Positions 4,858 through 5,262 of a stretch of DNA of 5,262 nucleotides are shown one piece after another. The notes under the pieces were generated by a model, which saw nothing but the letters and a program-made list of their open reading frames with translations, did no database searches and had not been told where the DNA came from. Numbering within the stretch: position 1 is the stretch's first letter; every line of letters starts with the position of its first letter. Source of the stretch: Chloroflexota bacterium (GTDB taxonomy: Bacteria; Chloroflexota; Anaerolineae; Anaerolineales; DRMV01); NCBI GenBank assembly GCA_013154225.1, contig JAADCW010000201.1, forward strand, positions 1 to 5,262, given 5' to 3'. A program made the translations under genes and the position numbers.

Positions 4858-4865
4858 AAAATCAA

Positions 4866-4919
4866 CCCCACGCGTTGCGCGGAAGATGCGCAGCAGCCGT
4901 AAGTAGTTGGAACGTGGGG
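4866..4919. repeat. Nested inverted repeats
   Basis: CCCCACG (4866-4872) and CGTGGGG (4913-4919) are perfect inverted copies. Inside them TGCGC (4876-4880) and GCGCA (4888-4892) form a small stem-loop. Probably part of the same intergenic repeat mosaic; no other function is visible. Confidence 0.4.
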
Positions 4920-4926
4920 AGGCGTC

Positions 4927-5012
4927 CTTCGACTGCGGCGCCTACGGTCGCTCCGCGCAGGACGTACCTCACACCGCGCTGAGCGGAGCGACCAAGGGGA
5001 GCGTAGTCGAAG
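4927..5012. repeat. Long palindromic dispersed repeat (CTTCGACT...AGTCGAAG)
   Basis: The outer arms CTTCGACTGCG (4927-4937) and CGTAGTCGAAG (5002-5012) match at 10 of 11 positions. The inner arms GGTCGCTCCGC (4946-4956) and GCGGAGCGACC (4983-4993) are a perfect 11-bp inverted repeat. The element resembles common mobile-like palindromes of the 'CTTCGACTnCGCT' kind, probably non-autonomous and non-coding. Confidence 0.6.
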
Positions 5013-5120
5013 CGCGTTTTCTTTCACCAGTACTCTTCGGGTGTTCTGCTCAGGACGTGCGGCTTCGTCCCTCGTTGGCGCTCAGCGCTTTGCTCAAGGT
5101 GGCCCTATAATTCGTTTTTT
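5013..5120. repeat. Repeat-like non-coding stretch with a partial copy of the preceding element
   Basis: GCTCAGGACGTGCG (5048-5061) echoes GCGCAGGACGTACC (4955-4968) within the previous palindrome, so this may be a second, decayed relative of it. No supported reading frame is seen. A lone TATAAT at 5106-5111 has no partner -35. Confidence 0.35.
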
Positions 5121-5155
5121 ATCTGCGTGCATCTGCCATCATCTGCGCTATCTGC
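5121..5155. repeat. ATCTGC short tandem repeat, about 10-bp period
   Basis: ATCTGC begins at 5121, 5131, 5141 and 5150, giving four degenerate units about one helical turn apart. This matches the 'ATCTGCGT' intergenic repeat type common in repeat-rich bacterial genomes. Confidence 0.6.
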
Positions 5156-5164
5156 GTTCTGTAA

Positions 5165-5230
5165 CGCCAAGCGCATAAAGAAAGCCGCCAAGGGCGCCAA
5201 GAAAATCGGTGCCAATCGGTGTCATCGGTG
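5165..5230. repeat. CGCCAAG and ATCGGTG degenerate tandem repeats
   Basis: CGCCAAG occurs at 5165, 5186 and 5195, followed by ATCGGTG at 5205, 5215 and 5224 (10- and 9-bp steps). With the preceding ATCTGC block they form a composite of the 'CGCAAAGAACGCCAAG' and 'ATCGGTGTCATCGGTGG' intergenic repeat types. Non-coding. Confidence 0.55.
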
Positions 5231-5240
5231 GACAAAATCA

Positions 5241-5261
5241 GGGCGAGGCAGCGCCTCGCCC
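5241..5261. terminator. 9-bp GC-rich hairpin at the right edge
   Basis: GGGCGAGGC (5241-5249) and GCCTCGCCC (5253-5261) form a perfect stem with an AGC loop. On the minus strand it is followed by TGATTTTG, a weak T tract. It could terminate a gene entering from the right, which is outside the window. The right flank is not visible. Confidence 0.4.
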
Positions 5262-5262
5262 C

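Noticed and set aside
4764..5110. Frames of 87 and 67 codons on the two strands
   Set aside because: They are translations of dispersed palindromic repeats, including the familiar spurious PSPQTLSRGERG peptide.
5106..5111. TATAAT on the plus strand as a promoter
   Set aside because: No -35 or extended -10 and nothing recognisable downstream except repeats.
5121..5230. CRISPR array
   Set aside because: Units are 6-10 bp and degenerate, without 20-40 bp repeats or unique spacers.

Overview
The window looks like a GC-rich bacterial chromosome segment. All recognisable genes lie on the minus strand, so transcription runs from right to left. Long non-coding stretches are filled with short dispersed repeats (ATCTGCGT-type, CGCCAAG-type, CCCTCTCC/GGAGAGGG and CTTCGACT/AGTCGAAG palindromes). 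The Prx6-type peroxiredoxin with a C-terminal CYDWWFC motif, the DUF192 protein and this repeat style would fit an environmental or thermophilic lineage such as Chloroflexota (Anaerolineae-like). That placement is an inference from style, not a demonstrated assignment.

In transcription order the genes are: a peroxiredoxin (4373-3729) with a near-consensus promoter and a strong terminator; a fabF-fabH pair (3555-2314 and 2295-1180) with an 18 bp gap, for fatty-acid elongation and initiation; tRNA-His(GTG) (1107-1035) with its own extended -10 promoter; a single-domain response regulator with an acidic, proline-rich tail (951-451) and an intrinsic terminator; and the 5' part of a DUF192 gene (301 to beyond base 1) with its own extended -10 promoter. 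The DUF192 start is visible but the gene is cut by the window edge.

The right end (4374-5262) has no credible protein gene. Its first part is regulatory. A divergent plus-strand unit consists of a perfect CRP/FNR-like palindrome (4627-4642), a TAGAAT -10 box (4665-4670) with the palindrome centred about 42 bp upstream of the predicted start, then about 114 nt holding an anti-Shine-Dalgarno-like CCUCCUUCC stretch, a 10-bp hairpin and a terminator-like hairpin at 4770-4787. This looks like an undescribed small RNA. Its CCUCCUUCC segment is complementary, with one bulge, to the fabF ribosome binding site in this same window. The match extends further and could instead mark a decayed copy of the fabF leader. 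The remainder (4816-5262) is a mosaic of palindromic and short tandem repeats.

The protein genes are ordinary housekeeping and stress functions. The small-RNA candidate and its relation to fabF are the most interesting part of the window, and they remain a hypothesis from sequence alone.
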